Below, piece after piece: positions 37,381-46,184 of a DNA stretch of 64,000 nucleotides. This DNA is from Vibrio sp. RE86 (GTDB lineage: Bacteria > Pseudomonadota > Gammaproteobacteria > Enterobacterales > Vibrionaceae), in NCBI RefSeq assembly GCF_013114545.1, contig NZ_VTXI01000019.1:1-64000 (forward strand). The letters run 5' to 3'. The position numbers and the translations under genes are program-made. Position 1 is the stretch's first letter; every line of letters starts with the position of its first letter. The notes below the pieces were generated by a model. The model had not been told where the DNA came from. It did not search any database and saw only the letters and a list, made by a program, of their open reading frames with translations.

Positions 37381-37537
37381 GTCAAGAATCATAAAAACAG
37401 TGTTTTTTAGTCTTTATTTTGTCTATCCTTGCACCACTAAAAAATCAAAAAATCTAAACTAGTGTCATACAAACTAGTCGTTGTTCGCACCTCTCAAGTG
37501 CAACTTCCTGAAACCTTTACAAAAATGGCCATGATTA

Positions 37538-38404
37538 ATGAGTAATATAGGTACTAAGTTTAATCTCGCAAACAGATTTACTTTTGATCCGAACACCAAT
37601 TCTCTGACCGATAAAGAGAGTGACAACGAATTAATTCGCTTAGGTAGTAATGAGAGCCGCATTCTTCTTTTGCTCTGTGAAAAACCAAGCGAGATCGTTT
37701 CTCGTAATGAATTGCATGATTTTGTTTGGCGTAAACAAGGCTTTGAGGTCGATGATTCTAGTTTGACACAAGCAGTTTCGACGCTTCGTAAGCTATTGAA
37801 AGACTCTACGAAGTCTCCAATGTTCGTCAAAACAGTGCCAAAACGTGGCTATCAGTTGATTTGTCCTGTTGAACGTACAACACCGCTAATGAGCGGGGAA
37901 GACGATGCAGAGGAATTACCTGTAGCCGAAGAGCTTGAGGTTTCAGAGTTAGTTGTTACAGAAGCCGTCGATGATGTAACTCCTGCTCCGGCAACAACAG
38001 AACAACCTATTCAAACAGAAAGCGAAGCTACACCTGTAAAAGCAACGTTTGACTTGATGTCAAAGGTGCTACTCGTACTCGCAGTGTTACTTCCGCTCTG
38101 TGTTGTGTTATTCACCAACCCAGCAGAGTCTAAATTCCGTGAGCTAGCGGTCTATGACAACACACCTGTAAAAGCCCCTCAAAATCACCCGGACTTAAGC
38201 CTGTGGTACTCATCTATTGAGCAGTGCGTTATCAGATATAATGAAACACACCTTGGCGATGAAGCTCCGATTGAAGTGATTGCAACTGGTGGCCAAAATA
38301 ATCAATTGGTTTTGAACTACATTCACTCTTTGGACCACTCAGGCCAAAACATTACGTTACGCATATTTGCGGAGCAAGATGATTTAAGTAAAGTTTGCCA
38401 ATAG
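37538..38404 (+). CDS. toxR: Transmembrane virulence/porin regulator ToxR
   Basis: 288 residues. OmpR-type winged helix (about 8-110) with RLGSNESRILLLL, FEVDDSSLTQAVSTLRK and FVKTVPKRGYQLI, the ToxR signature. A Glu/Val/Thr-rich tether (120-170) precedes one membrane span (about 174-193, VLLVLAVLLPLCVVLF). The periplasmic domain has two cysteines (SIEQCVIRY and SKVCQ at the end) that can form the regulatory disulfide. It controls outer-membrane porins in vibrios. The ribosome binding site is poor. toxS follows after 11 bp. Confidence 0.97.
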   Translation: MSNIGTKFNLANRFTFDPNTNSLTDKESDNELIRLGSNESRILLLLCEKPSEIVSRNELHDFVWRKQGFEVDDSSLTQAVSTLRKLLKDSTKSPMFVKTVPKRGYQLICPVERTTPLMSGEDDAEELPVAEELEVSELVVTEAVDDVTPAPATTEQPIQTESEATPVKATFDLMSKVLLVLAVLLPLCVVLFTNPAESKFRELAVYDNTPVKAPQNHPDLSLWYSSIEQCVIRYNETHLGDEAPIEVIATGGQNNQLVLNYIHSLDHSGQNITLRIFAEQDDLSKVCQ

Positions 38405-38415
38405 GAAGCATCAAG

Positions 38416-38934
38416 ATGAATCAGAAAATTGCAGCAGGCCTACTTGTTTTCTCAGCCTTGTTCAGTGGGTGGTTATACTGGGGAAGCGACCTCAAAGTTG
38501 AGCAAGTACTTACCTCAAATGAGTGGCAATCTAAAATGGTGACTGTCATTACTGACAAACTTCAAGAAGAGTCTGTCGGTCCATTGAGAAAAGCAGATAT
38601 CTCTTCCAATGTGAAGTACCTGCCGAACAACACTTACATCCGTGTCGCGACCGTCCGCCTTTATTCAGGAAATGATAAATCTCAAGAGAGCATTATCAAT
38701 ATTTCCGAAACGGGTGAATGGGATATCAGCGATAACTATCTACTGGTATCACCGACTGAGTTTAAAGACGTATCTTCTGCGCAAAGCAAGGACTTTACTG
38801 AAGCTCAGCTTGAACTGATTACTCAAATCTTCAAGATGGACGCACAACAAAGTCGACGTATTGATATCGTCAACGAAAAAACATTACTGCTGACTAGTCT
38901 CAGCCACGGTTCTACGGTACTTTTTACTAATTAG
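38416..38934 (+). CDS. toxS: ToxR-stabilising membrane protein ToxS
   Basis: 172 residues. N-terminal membrane anchor MNQKIAAGLLVFSALFSGWL, then a periplasmic domain (YLPNNTYIRVATVRLYSG, SETGEWDISDNYLLVSP) matching ToxS. It protects ToxR from proteolysis and helps sense bile and redox state. An in-frame start at 38395 overlaps toxR, but AGGAAG precedes 38416 by seven bases. A terminator follows at once. Confidence 0.95.
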   Translation: MNQKIAAGLLVFSALFSGWLYWGSDLKVEQVLTSNEWQSKMVTVITDKLQEESVGPLRKADISSNVKYLPNNTYIRVATVRLYSGNDKSQESIINISETGEWDISDNYLLVSPTEFKDVSSAQSKDFTEAQLELITQIFKMDAQQSRRIDIVNEKTLLLTSLSHGSTVLFTN

Positions 38935-38940
38935 ATTCTA

Positions 38941-38960
38941 GGGGCATGACGCCCCTTTTT
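38941..38960 (+). terminator. Terminator of toxRS
   Basis: Stem GGGGC / GCCCC with loop ATGAC and five T, starting 6 bp after the toxS stop. The ATG in its loop is in frame with the next gene but is unlikely to be used. Confidence 0.85.
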
Positions 38961-38972
38961 AATAAGTTGTTC

Positions 38973-39728
38973 ATGGATTGGATTCAAACTCTCGGCCTCT
39001 TCCTAGGCTCATTAATTGCTAATACACTCGCCTCTCTTTCTGGCGGTGGCGCTGGCTTACTCCAGTTCCCACTGTTAATTTTCTTTGGGCTGCCCTTTTC
39101 TACCGCACTTGCCACGCACAAAATTGCTAGCGTTGCTTTAGGGCTTGGTGCCGCTTACACCCATATCAAACAGAAAAGCTTCAGTTATAAAGTCGCCCTC
39201 TATTTGGTCACCGTTGGCACGGTTGGCGTTGTTATTGGTGCGAACCTAGTTTTGATGATTCCTGATGTTATCGCTGAAAAATTGCTCGGAGCGATGATCT
39301 TAGCTTTGGGCATCTACTCCTACTTTAAAAAACAGCTCGGGCAACAAGAACAGCCTATTCATCGAACAACTTTGGGGTGGCTAATCGGCGGTATCGGCTT
39401 AATGGGGATTGGAGTCATCAATGGCTCATTAACCGCGGGTTCTGGGCTTTTGGTAACGCTATTTCTCGTGCGTTGGTTTGGCTTCAGTTACAAACAAGCG
39501 GTCGCTTTAACAATGCTCTGCGTTGGCCTTTTCTGGAATGGGATTGGCGGTATAGCCATCGCTCAGGCGGGAGCTCCTATTTATTGGCCATGGATTCCAG
39601 CGTTGCTTCTTGGATCTTTCTTGGGAGGCAGTTTAGGCGCTTATCTAACAACACGATACAGCAACAATGTCATCAAACGTTGTTTTGAGCTCATCACTTT
39701 TGCTGTTGGCATAAAACTTCTTTTTTAA
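38973..39728 (+). CDS. TauE/SafE-family membrane permease
   Basis: 251 residues with about eight hydrophobic segments. Two internal repeats typical of TauE/SafE (DUF81) each start with a glycine-rich loop: ASLSGGGAGLLQFPLLIF and NGSLTAGSGLLVTLFLVRWF. The family exports or imports organosulfur/sulfite-type anions; the substrate here is unknown. The start at 38946 would lie in the toxRS terminator loop, so MDWIQTLG at 38973 is chosen. Its ribosome binding site is weak. Confidence 0.85.
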   Translation: MDWIQTLGLFLGSLIANTLASLSGGGAGLLQFPLLIFFGLPFSTALATHKIASVALGLGAAYTHIKQKSFSYKVALYLVTVGTVGVVIGANLVLMIPDVIAEKLLGAMILALGIYSYFKKQLGQQEQPIHRTTLGWLIGGIGLMGIGVINGSLTAGSGLLVTLFLVRWFGFSYKQAVALTMLCVGLFWNGIGGIAIAQAGAPIYWPWIPALLLGSFLGGSLGAYLTTRYSNNVIKRCFELITFAVGIKLLF

Positions 39729-39753
39729 CTCTTTTTACAACGAATCATTGCAT

Positions 39754-40032
39754 ATGAACAAAGCTAAAATTGATATCTATTACTGTCGCCAATGTAACTG
39801 GATGCTTCGCTCTACATGGCTATCACAGGAACTCCTGCATACCTTTAGTGAAGAGATCGAAACCGTGTCGCTTCACCCTGACACAGGCGGACGTTTTGAA
39901 ATCCACTGCAATAACCAGCTTATCTGGGAGCGAAAGCAGGATGGAGGTTTCCCTGAAGCTAAGGTGCTAAAGCAGCGTGTGCGAGATCTTATTGATCCTG
40001 AGAGAGATTTGGGCCACTCAGACAGTAAATAG
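39754..40032 (+). CDS. Rdx/SelW-like thioredoxin-fold protein
   Basis: 92 residues. IDIYYCRQCNWMLRSTWLSQEL has the CxxC near the first strand, and then GGRFEIHCNNQLIWERKQDGGFPEAKVLKQ is the typical SelT/W/H (Rdx) second half, here the cysteine form with no selenocysteine. A redox role is inferred from the family. It lies 25 bp after the TauE-like permease and may be cotranscribed with it. Confidence 0.85.
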   Translation: MNKAKIDIYYCRQCNWMLRSTWLSQELLHTFSEEIETVSLHPDTGGRFEIHCNNQLIWERKQDGGFPEAKVLKQRVRDLIDPERDLGHSDSK

Positions 40033-40033
40033 C

Positions 40034-40063
40034 AAAAAGGCAGCACTCATGAATGCTGCCTTT
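40034..40063. terminator. Bidirectional terminator between the Rdx gene and yfcE
   Basis: Ten-base stem AAAGGCAGCA / TGCTGCCTTT with an eight-base loop and A/T flanks. Confidence 0.9.
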
Positions 40064-40070
40064 GTCACTT

Positions 40071-40619
40071 TTAAGCAATTGTCGTCTCAGCGAGCACATC
40101 ACCATCGAACGTCCTCACACTGAGTGTATGCTCATCAAGGATACCATAGCTGGCCGCAAAACCATTACGTGGAAAAGTAATTGAACCTGGATTAAAGATA
40201 AATTGCTCACCGTCTCGCTCTGCGACTGGAATATGAGTGTGGCCATGAGCGATCACATCACCTTCTTTAAGAGGTGGGCGCTTAGCTGAGTTATAAAGGT
40301 GCCCGTGAGTTAGAAACAATCTTTGACCAGACGCCAACATCACCCAAGCGTAATCCATCATCATCGGAAACGACAACAGCATCTGATCTACTTCGCTGTC
40401 ACAGTTACCACGTACAGCAATAATTTGATCCGCATGCTGGTTAAGCAGTTCGCTAACCTGAGGAGGGTTGTATCCTTCAGGAACAGGATTACGTGGGCCG
40501 TGATTCAAAATATCGCCCAGTAGAACTAAAGTTTGAGCGCCAGATTTTTCATACTCGGCAAGCACTTGTTGTGTCGCAGGCAAAGAGCCATGCAAATCAG
40601 AGGCAAAAAACAGTTTCAT
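40071..40619 (-). CDS. yfcE: Phosphodiesterase YfcE
   Basis: 182 residues, calcineurin-like metallophosphoesterase. All metal-ligand motifs are seen: ASDLHGS (D8, H10), LLGDILNHGP, VRGNCDSE, LTHGHLYN and AHGHTHIP. The E. coli relative hydrolyses artificial phosphodiesters and its natural substrate is unclear. It lies 50 bp after the CBS gene on the same strand with no hairpin between, so it may be the tail of the DUF1538 operon. Confidence 0.93.
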   Translation of the reverse strand: MKLFFASDLHGSLPATQQVLAEYEKSGAQTLVLLGDILNHGPRNPVPEGYNPPQVSELLNQHADQIIAVRGNCDSEVDQMLLSFPMMMDYAWVMLASGQRLFLTHGHLYNSAKRPPLKEGDVIAHGHTHIPVAERDGEQFIFNPGSITFPRNGFAASYGILDEHTLSVRTFDGDVLAETTIA

Positions 40620-40669
40620 AACAACATCCCCTTAAAAATAATGAGGAAATTCTACGCACACTTACGCAA

Positions 40670-41074
40670 TTAGTCATCATGTGCCATGCCATTAATCACG
40701 ATATTATTGTAGCTCACCATACCGATCACTTTCCCCTGCTCAATAACAGGAGCACGGCTGATTCCAAAGCGCTCAAAAAGTCGCGCGCAATATTTCACAT
40801 TCATTTCAGGGTCAACACCCAATGCTGGCTTCGTCATAATCTCATAGATATTGGTGCGCTCTGGTGAACGATTCTTAGCAAGTACCTTTTTTGCAATATC
40901 GTTCATCAGCACTAAACCAAACTCATCATCTTCATCTCGTTTGTTGACCACCAGCGCTTTCACCCCATGACTTCTGGCAACTTGGATACCTTCTTGCACC
41001 GTGGTTAAGCCATCTATCATCACATAATTGTTCGCCATTACATCACGCACAATCACTCTTGCTTGCTTACTCAT
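40670..41074 (-). CDS. CBS-domain pair protein
   Basis: 134 residues forming two CBS motifs: VRDVMANNYVMIDGLTTVQE to VLMNDIAKKV, then IYEIMTKPALGVDPEMNVKY to GMVSYNNIVI. CBS pairs bind adenosine nucleotides and often regulate transporters. It overlaps the PII-like gene by 4 bp (ATGA type), so it belongs to the DUF1538 operon and may sense nucleotides for the transporter. Confidence 0.88.
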   Translation of the reverse strand: MSKQARVIVRDVMANNYVMIDGLTTVQEGIQVARSHGVKALVVNKRDEDDEFGLVLMNDIAKKVLAKNRSPERTNIYEIMTKPALGVDPEMNVKYCARLFERFGISRAPVIEQGKVIGMVSYNNIVINGMAHDD

Positions 41075-41421
41075 AGCTCGTCCCCTACCACTTTCGTTAA
41101 CTGCTCAACTTGATGAGCAACACCTACGGCGTCTTCAATATCTATCTGGATTGCGATGCCTTGTCCGGACTCCTGATCAAATTCGCCAACATTATTGATG
41201 GTCTCCAGAATATGCCTCGATAAGTGTTCTTCGACGACAAATAGCAAAACGTCTTTTTGCACCTCTAATGTCAAACCAAAAAAGGTTCGCTTTTGGTTTA
41301 GTCCTTCACCACGAGCATTGTTGATGACTGTAGCGCCTGTTGCACCGGCCTCTCTTGCTGCATCAAGCACTACATCTGTTTTACTGTCTTCGACAAAAGC
41401 GATTAGCAATTTAAAGCGCAT
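41071..41421 (-). CDS. PII-like signalling protein
   Basis: 116 residues with the ferredoxin-like PII plan: [35 protein letters not shown] (first beta-alpha-beta) and VLLFVVEEHLSRHILETINN (second). The T-loop region ARGEGLNQKRTFFGL is short and lacks the uridylylated Tyr of GlnB/GlnK, so it is not a nitrogen PII. It is probably a regulator of the DUF1538 transporter encoded upstream, which it overlaps by 11 bp. Confidence 0.85.
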   Translation of the reverse strand: MRFKLLIAFVEDSKTDVVLDAAREAGATGATVINNARGEGLNQKRTFFGLTLEVQKDVLLFVVEEHLSRHILETINNVGEFDQESGQGIAIQIDIEDAVGVAHQVEQLTKVVGDEL

Positions 41422-42205
41422 CTTGTTGGTCCTCGTGTTGTTTCTCTCTGTTTAGCCACTGTGTAATTTGTGCGTATGCCATTACCGAAATAATAGGAAA
41501 TAAGCTAGCAAAAGCGATCAGACCAAATCCATCGATCATTGGGTTTCGCCCCGGAACTGTAGAGGCGAGTCCAAGCCCTAACGCAGCCACCAAAGGAACG
41601 GTGACGGTTGAGGTCGTCACACCGCCAGAGTCATAAGCCAACGGGATAATCAGTTTTGGTGCATAGAAAGTTTGGGCTACAACAATGATGTAACCCACGA
41701 TAATGTAGTAGTGAATCGGATCCCCAACCACGATGCGATAGCTACCCAGAGATATGCCAAACGCAACGCCAAGTGCAACCGCGACCCTTAGCCCATTCAC
41801 GCTTATACTACCTCCGGATACTTGGTTCGCTTTGATCGCAACAGCGATAAGTGATGGCTCTGCAATCGTGGTACTAAAACCAATGAAAAAGGCGAATAGA
41901 TAGACCCAGTAATAGTCGTACCAAGTGACAGTTACACCGAGGGAGAGACTAAACTGCTCAATAAAATCAGGCGCGGTTAGCTGCTCTGCCATCGTCTCTC
42001 CCAAAGGAAATAACGCCAGATCTAATCCAATAAGAAACAGAGCAAGCCCTAAAATCACGTAGCCAAAGCCAAGCAGCACTTTTGGTAAATTGGTGACTGG
42101 CTTTCTCAACACCACAAATTGAAAGCCAAAAATAATAGTAGCGATGGGGAAAACATCACTAACGGTGTCAATAAACGTATCGGTAAAAAGGGACCACTCA
42201 ATCAT
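41411..42205 (-). CDS. DUF1538 membrane protein B
   Basis: 264 residues with about seven hydrophobic segments. It shares with the next gene the motifs [48 protein letters not shown] and [19 protein letters not shown], all DUF1538 hallmarks. In many bacteria two DUF1538 units are fused; here they are separate, adjacent proteins. A Halomonas pair of this family (UmpAB) was reported, as I remember it, as a two-component cation/proton antiporter, so a cation transport role is plausible. Start codon overlaps the stop of the upstream partner by 4 bp. Confidence 0.9.
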   Translation of the reverse strand: MIEWSLFTDTFIDTVSDVFPIATIIFGFQFVVLRKPVTNLPKVLLGFGYVILGLALFLIGLDLALFPLGETMAEQLTAPDFIEQFSLSLGVTVTWYDYYWVYLFAFFIGFSTTIAEPSLIAVAIKANQVSGGSISVNGLRVAVALGVAFGISLGSYRIVVGDPIHYYIIVGYIIVVAQTFYAPKLIIPLAYDSGGVTTSTVTVPLVAALGLGLASTVPGRNPMIDGFGLIAFASLFPIISVMAYAQITQWLNREKQHEDQQDAL

Positions 42206-42936
42206 GCCACCACCATTCCGTAGATCATGACAAACATCATCGGCAGTAAAGAGGCAAAAGCTATCAAGCCGAACCCATCAATCATTGGGTTACGACCTTT
42301 TATCGAAGAGGCAAGACCTACACCGAGTGCCGTAACTAAAGGAACGGTAATGGTCGAGGTCGTCACTCCGCCAGAGTCATACGCAACACCAATGATTGCT
42401 TCAGGTGCAAATATCGTTAATACAACCACACCGATATAGCCGCCAATAATCATGTATTGGATAGGCCAACCTTTTAGTATTCGCAGTACACCAAGCAAAA
42501 TAGCAATGCCAACCGATAGCGCGACGGTGTAGCGAAGGCCATCGGCATACGCTTCCATTGCCTCTCTATCATGGGCAATCATCCCACCTTCTGCTGCAAC
42601 CTCAGCCGCCTCTCCAGCAACTGCGGTTAACGCAGGTTCTGCGACCGTTGTGCCAAACCCCAAACAAAAGGCAAAAATCAATAGCCACACAACACTGCCT
42701 TTTCTCGCAAAAGATTGAGCCATGCTTTCGCCAATTGGAAATAGACCCATCTCGAGGCCAAAAATAAAGAAAGTTAACCCAAACACCACAAGCAGGAGGC
42801 CAAATAGAATAGAGATAAGATTTGGTAGAGGCTCTTGCAGAACAACAAGTTGAAAAAAAGCGATAACCAAGATAATCGGCATCAAATCACGCAGGCTTCC
42901 CATTAATGCTTTCAATAAGGCAATCAATGCGTTCAC
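42202..42936 (-). CDS. DUF1538 membrane protein A
   Basis: 244 residues, first gene of the operon. Motifs [60 protein letters not shown] and [19 protein letters not shown] mirror those of the partner at 41411. The two are about equally long and probably assemble as a heterodimer. Start [13 protein letters not shown] has GGAGAG in front. The 234-bp gap upstream is shared with the divergent yfcH. Confidence 0.9.
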   Translation of the reverse strand: MNALIALLKALMGSLRDLMPIILVIAFFQLVVLQEPLPNLISILFGLLLVVFGLTFFIFGLEMGLFPIGESMAQSFARKGSVVWLLIFAFCLGFGTTVAEPALTAVAGEAAEVAAEGGMIAHDREAMEAYADGLRYTVALSVGIAILLGVLRILKGWPIQYMIIGGYIGVVVLTIFAPEAIIGVAYDSGGVTTSTITVPLVTALGVGLASSIKGRNPMIDGFGLIAFASLLPMMFVMIYGMVVA

Positions 42937-43170
42937 GTACTCTCCTGCGCTTAGCTTTTCCGTTTATTTCCCCTTTAGCTTTACAGACGAAACCACGCTT
43001 TGATGTGACGCTAACAGCATAACCCTTACAAAATGTAAGCAAATGTGAATTGTGTGATATTGCCACAGGTGATCACTTTTAATGCTAAGTCGCTATAATT
43101 AGTAACAATAGTTCACTAAGGTTAGAAGTCAGGTAGAGACATCAATCTAGGTTTTAGTTAAGGGATATAT

Positions 43171-44085
43171 ATGAAGTTACTGCTCACTGGTGGAACAGGC
43201 TTTATCGGTCGCGAGTTACTCAAACATTTAACGACCCATGAAGTCGTGCTTTTGACCCGCCAGCCAAATCAAGCGAAAGAGATCCTTAGCCATACGGATA
43301 TGGGGAACGTGACCTATATATCTGACCTAGACGATTTCCATCATTTAAACGATTTTGATGCCGTCATTAACTTAGCAGGGGAACCTATTGCAAATAAACG
43401 TTGGACGAAACGTCAAAAGAAGGCCATTTGTGATAGCCGCTGGGCATTAACCGAAACGCTCGTGAGCTTGATTCATGCGAGTACTACCCCACCAAGTGTA
43501 TTTATTAGTGGCTCTGCAGTTGGCTATTATGGCGACCAGCAAGAACACCCGTTTGATGAAACACTACACGTTACTGACCACAATTTTCCCCATGAGGTAT
43601 GCAGCAAATGGGAGCAAATCGCTAACCGCGCTCGCTCAGAGCACACGAGAGTATGCATTCTTCGTACTGGCATCGTGCTTGCTCCACATGGTGGTGCATT
43701 GCGAAAGATGTTGCCCCCTTACCGTCTTGGCTTAGGTGGTCCAATTGGTCATGGCAAGCAATACATGCCATGGATTCATATGCTCGATATGGTAAGAGGC
43801 ATTGTCTATTTGTTAGAAACCTCTCACGCACATGGCGAGTTTAATTTGTGTGCCCCTCACCCAGTGACAAACAAAGCTTTTAGCCAGACTCTAGCCAAAA
43901 CGCTCAAACGTCCTCACATCCTAATGACGCCGAAGTGGGTGATGTCTTGCGCGATGGGCGAGAGCTCGACCTTGTTATTTGACAGTATTCGAGCGAAACC
44001 GAAAAAGCTGACCGAGCTCGGATTCCATTTCAGTTATTCACGCATAGAGCCAGCATTAAAAAATTTATTACAACATCACGATTGA
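43171..44085 (+). CDS. yfcH: Epimerase/SDR-like protein YfcH (TIGR01777 family)
   Basis: 304 residues. Extended SDR: NAD(P)-binding GGTGFIGRELLKHL at 7-20, then the family-specific VINLAGEPIANKRWTKRQKK and SAVGYYGDQQEHPFDE. The C-terminal cap includes PHILMTPKWVMSCAMGESS. The reaction is not known. ATG at 43171 has AAGGGAT eight bases before it. Confidence 0.92.
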   Translation: MKLLLTGGTGFIGRELLKHLTTHEVVLLTRQPNQAKEILSHTDMGNVTYISDLDDFHHLNDFDAVINLAGEPIANKRWTKRQKKAICDSRWALTETLVSLIHASTTPPSVFISGSAVGYYGDQQEHPFDETLHVTDHNFPHEVCSKWEQIANRARSEHTRVCILRTGIVLAPHGGALRKMLPPYRLGLGGPIGHGKQYMPWIHMLDMVRGIVYLLETSHAHGEFNLCAPHPVTNKAFSQTLAKTLKRPHILMTPKWVMSCAMGESSTLLFDSIRAKPKKLTELGFHFSYSRIEPALKNLLQHHD

Positions 44086-44127
44086 TCCAGTAACCTAGCA
44101 GCACCATTCATAATGCTCTGACTAGAA

Positions 44128-44955
44128 ATGAGAAAATCGATCTTAATAACTGGATGTTCAACCGGCATCGGTTATGTCTGTGCACATGCTCTCCACCAGC
44201 GAGGCTACTTTGTGATTGCCTCTTGCCGTAAACCTGAAGATGTTGAGCGTCTAAAGTCTGAAGGATTAACGTCGATTCAGCTCGATCTTTCTCATCCCGA
44301 AAGCATTTCTCGCGCCGTTGAAGAAACTCTTAAACTGACTGGCGGAAAACTTGATGCGCTATTTAACAACGGTGCTTATGGACAGCCCGGTGCGCTTGAA
44401 GACCTGCCAACTGATGGCCTTCGTGAACAGTTTGAAACCAATTTTTTTGGCTGGCACCAATTAGTGTGTGAGTTACTCCCGACGATGCGCCAACAAGGAC
44501 ACGGCCGAATTGTGCAAAACAGCTCCGTTCTTGGGTTTGCCGCCATGAAGTATCGCGGCGCCTATAATGCTTCCAAGTTTGCCATTGAAGGTTGGACCGA
44601 CACATTGCGCCTCGAACTGATGGATAGCGACATTCATATCAGCCTAATTGAACCCGGCCCGATTGAAACCGAATTTAGAGCCAATGCCCTGCTGGCTTTT
44701 CAACGTTGGATTACCATTGAAGGCAGTGCTCACCAAGCGCAGTATCAACAACAGATGGCTCGGCTAGACAGTGATACATCCAATAATGCCTTCGTCTTGC
44801 CTCCAGAGTCGTGTATTGCACCACTCATTCATGCACTGGAATCTCCCAACCCGAAGATACGCTATCGCATCACCAAACCAACCAAGGTGTTTGCCGTACT
44901 AAAACGACTGTTGCCAACCGCGCTACTCGACCAAATATTGCGACGTGCCGCTTAA
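44128..44955 (+). CDS. Classical short-chain dehydrogenase/reductase
   Basis: 275 residues. Cofactor motif TGCSTGIG (8-15), NNGAYGQPGA, catalytic Ser in NSSVLGFA and YNASK for Tyr/Lys, then EPGPIETEF. The C-terminal tail of about 70 residues beyond the core is basic and carries KPTKVFAVLKRLLP. This is the type sometimes called SDR with unknown substrate; I cannot name the reaction. It follows yfcH by 42 bp and may be cotranscribed. Confidence 0.88.
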   Translation: MRKSILITGCSTGIGYVCAHALHQRGYFVIASCRKPEDVERLKSEGLTSIQLDLSHPESISRAVEETLKLTGGKLDALFNNGAYGQPGALEDLPTDGLREQFETNFFGWHQLVCELLPTMRQQGHGRIVQNSSVLGFAAMKYRGAYNASKFAIEGWTDTLRLELMDSDIHISLIEPGPIETEFRANALLAFQRWITIEGSAHQAQYQQQMARLDSDTSNNAFVLPPESCIAPLIHALESPNPKIRYRITKPTKVFAVLKRLLPTALLDQILRRAA

Positions 44956-45060
44956 AGTAAAATGTATGTATGTAATTTTTCCGTAACATTAAGACGCTAC
45001 ATTAACACTTAGGGAAAAGCCCTAGTCAAAAGATTAAAGCGCTACATTCGGAATAATTAT

Positions 45061-45126
45061 ATGTCGTTAAACCAGTTAAACTGGCTGAGTGTCGGTGTTG
45101 CGCTAACGTTATTTATCGTTTTCTAG
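45061..45126 (+). CDS. Possible 21-residue membrane peptide
   Basis: ATG at 45061 opens a 21-codon frame, MSLNQLNWLSVGVALTLFIV plus F, then TAG. A polar N-terminal turn is followed by about 14 hydrophobic residues, enough for a short membrane segment. GGAATAA lies seven bases upstream, and a strong terminator follows 33 bp after the stop, so this stretch looks like a separate small transcription unit. It is too short to be certain; an alternative is a non-coding RNA. Confidence 0.35.
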   Translation: MSLNQLNWLSVGVALTLFIVF

Positions 45127-45158
45127 ACACCTTCGCTTACCCTTTCGGGAAAACAATT

Positions 45159-45187
45159 GCACCGCCTCACATTGGGCGGTGTTTTTG
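45159..45187 (+). terminator. Terminator of the small unit before cnoX
   Basis: Seven-base stem CACCGCC / GGCGGTG with an eight-base loop and TTTTTG tail. Confidence 0.85.
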
Positions 45188-45280
45188 TATCGCCACTTTG
45201 ATAATTCAACGCCTTAACTTGAACTCTTCTCTCTGTGCCCATATCTTTGCTATATCGTCCAAGTAGTCAGGAAACCTTAC

Positions 45281-46135
45281 ATGCAATCTCCATATATCGT
45301 TGAGCTAAACGAACAGAACTTCCGTCAAGTGCTAGAAGGCTCAATGCAAACACCGGTTCTTATTCATTTTTGGGCACCGATGAGCCAAGAGAGCGCTCAG
45401 GTTATCCCAGATCTGCAAATGCTGGCTCAGCAGCACAACGGCGCGTTTACCCTAGCGCTTCTTAACTGCGAACAAGAACAGATGATCGCCAGCCAATTCG
45501 GGGTTCAAGCACTGCCTACTATTGCGCTGTTTATTAACGGTCAAGCCGTGGATGGAATGGGCGGACCACAGACTATTGCATCGATTCAAGATATGCTAGC
45601 AAAACACCTTCCTAGCCAAGATGAGCTCAGCTTAAAAAAGGCCAGTGAGTTAATTCAAGCAGGACAACACGCTGAAGCATTACCTCTATTAGAATCATTA
45701 GCAGATGAACTAAAGCAAAAAGGAGACGTCAAGCTCGCTATAGCTGACTGCTACCTTGAAACGCAAAGCTTCGACCAAGCAAAAGCACTGCTTGAACACA
45801 TCCCATTAGAGTATCAAGACAACTATTACAAGGGTCTCGTCGCGAAGTTAGAGTTGCATGCGCAAGCTTCAAATAGCCCCGAGATTCAATCTTTAGAAAC
45901 AGCGCTTGAGCAAAATCCAAGTGATGTAAAAGTCGTTAACGAATTGGCGTTGAGCTACCACCAAGTGAATCGCGATGAAGACGCACTAGAGCTATTGTGG
46001 ACAGTTTTGCGCAGCGATCTTAGCGCACTAGATGGTGAACTGAAGAAGTTATTCATGGATATCTTAGCTGCCCTAGGACAAGGAAATCCAATAGCGGGTA
46101 AGTACCGTCGCCAACTTTACTCCATCCTTTATTAG
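45281..46135 (+). CDS. cnoX: Chaperedoxin CnoX (YbbN), thioredoxin-TPR co-chaperone
   Basis: 284 residues. The thioredoxin-like domain (1-110) has WAPMSQES (31-38) where active thioredoxins have WCGPC, so both redox cysteines are missing; GVQALPTIALFINGQ keeps the cis-Pro. The C-terminal part (120-284) is TPR-like. In E. coli CnoX hands substrates to GroEL and DnaK under oxidative stress. Neighbours qmcA and the nfeD-like gene match the E. coli ybbN-ybbK-ybbJ neighbourhood. Confidence 0.9.
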   Translation: MQSPYIVELNEQNFRQVLEGSMQTPVLIHFWAPMSQESAQVIPDLQMLAQQHNGAFTLALLNCEQEQMIASQFGVQALPTIALFINGQAVDGMGGPQTIASIQDMLAKHLPSQDELSLKKASELIQAGQHAEALPLLESLADELKQKGDVKLAIADCYLETQSFDQAKALLEHIPLEYQDNYYKGLVAKLELHAQASNSPEIQSLETALEQNPSDVKVVNELALSYHQVNRDEDALELLWTVLRSDLSALDGELKKLFMDILAALGQGNPIAGKYRRQLYSILY

Positions 46136-46156
46136 ACTCTTCTAAATCAAATACTT

Positions 46157-46184
46157 AAAGCCGGTTCGTCCGGCTTTAATTTTA
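46157..46184 (+). terminator. Terminator of cnoX
   Basis: Eight-base stem AAAGCCGG / CCGGCTTT with a five-base loop and AATTTTAT tail. Confidence 0.82.

Noticed and set aside
43040-43085. CRP site between the DUF1538 operon and yfcH
   Set aside because: TGTGA and CACA half-sites occur, but no pair has the required 6-bp spacing with two good halves.
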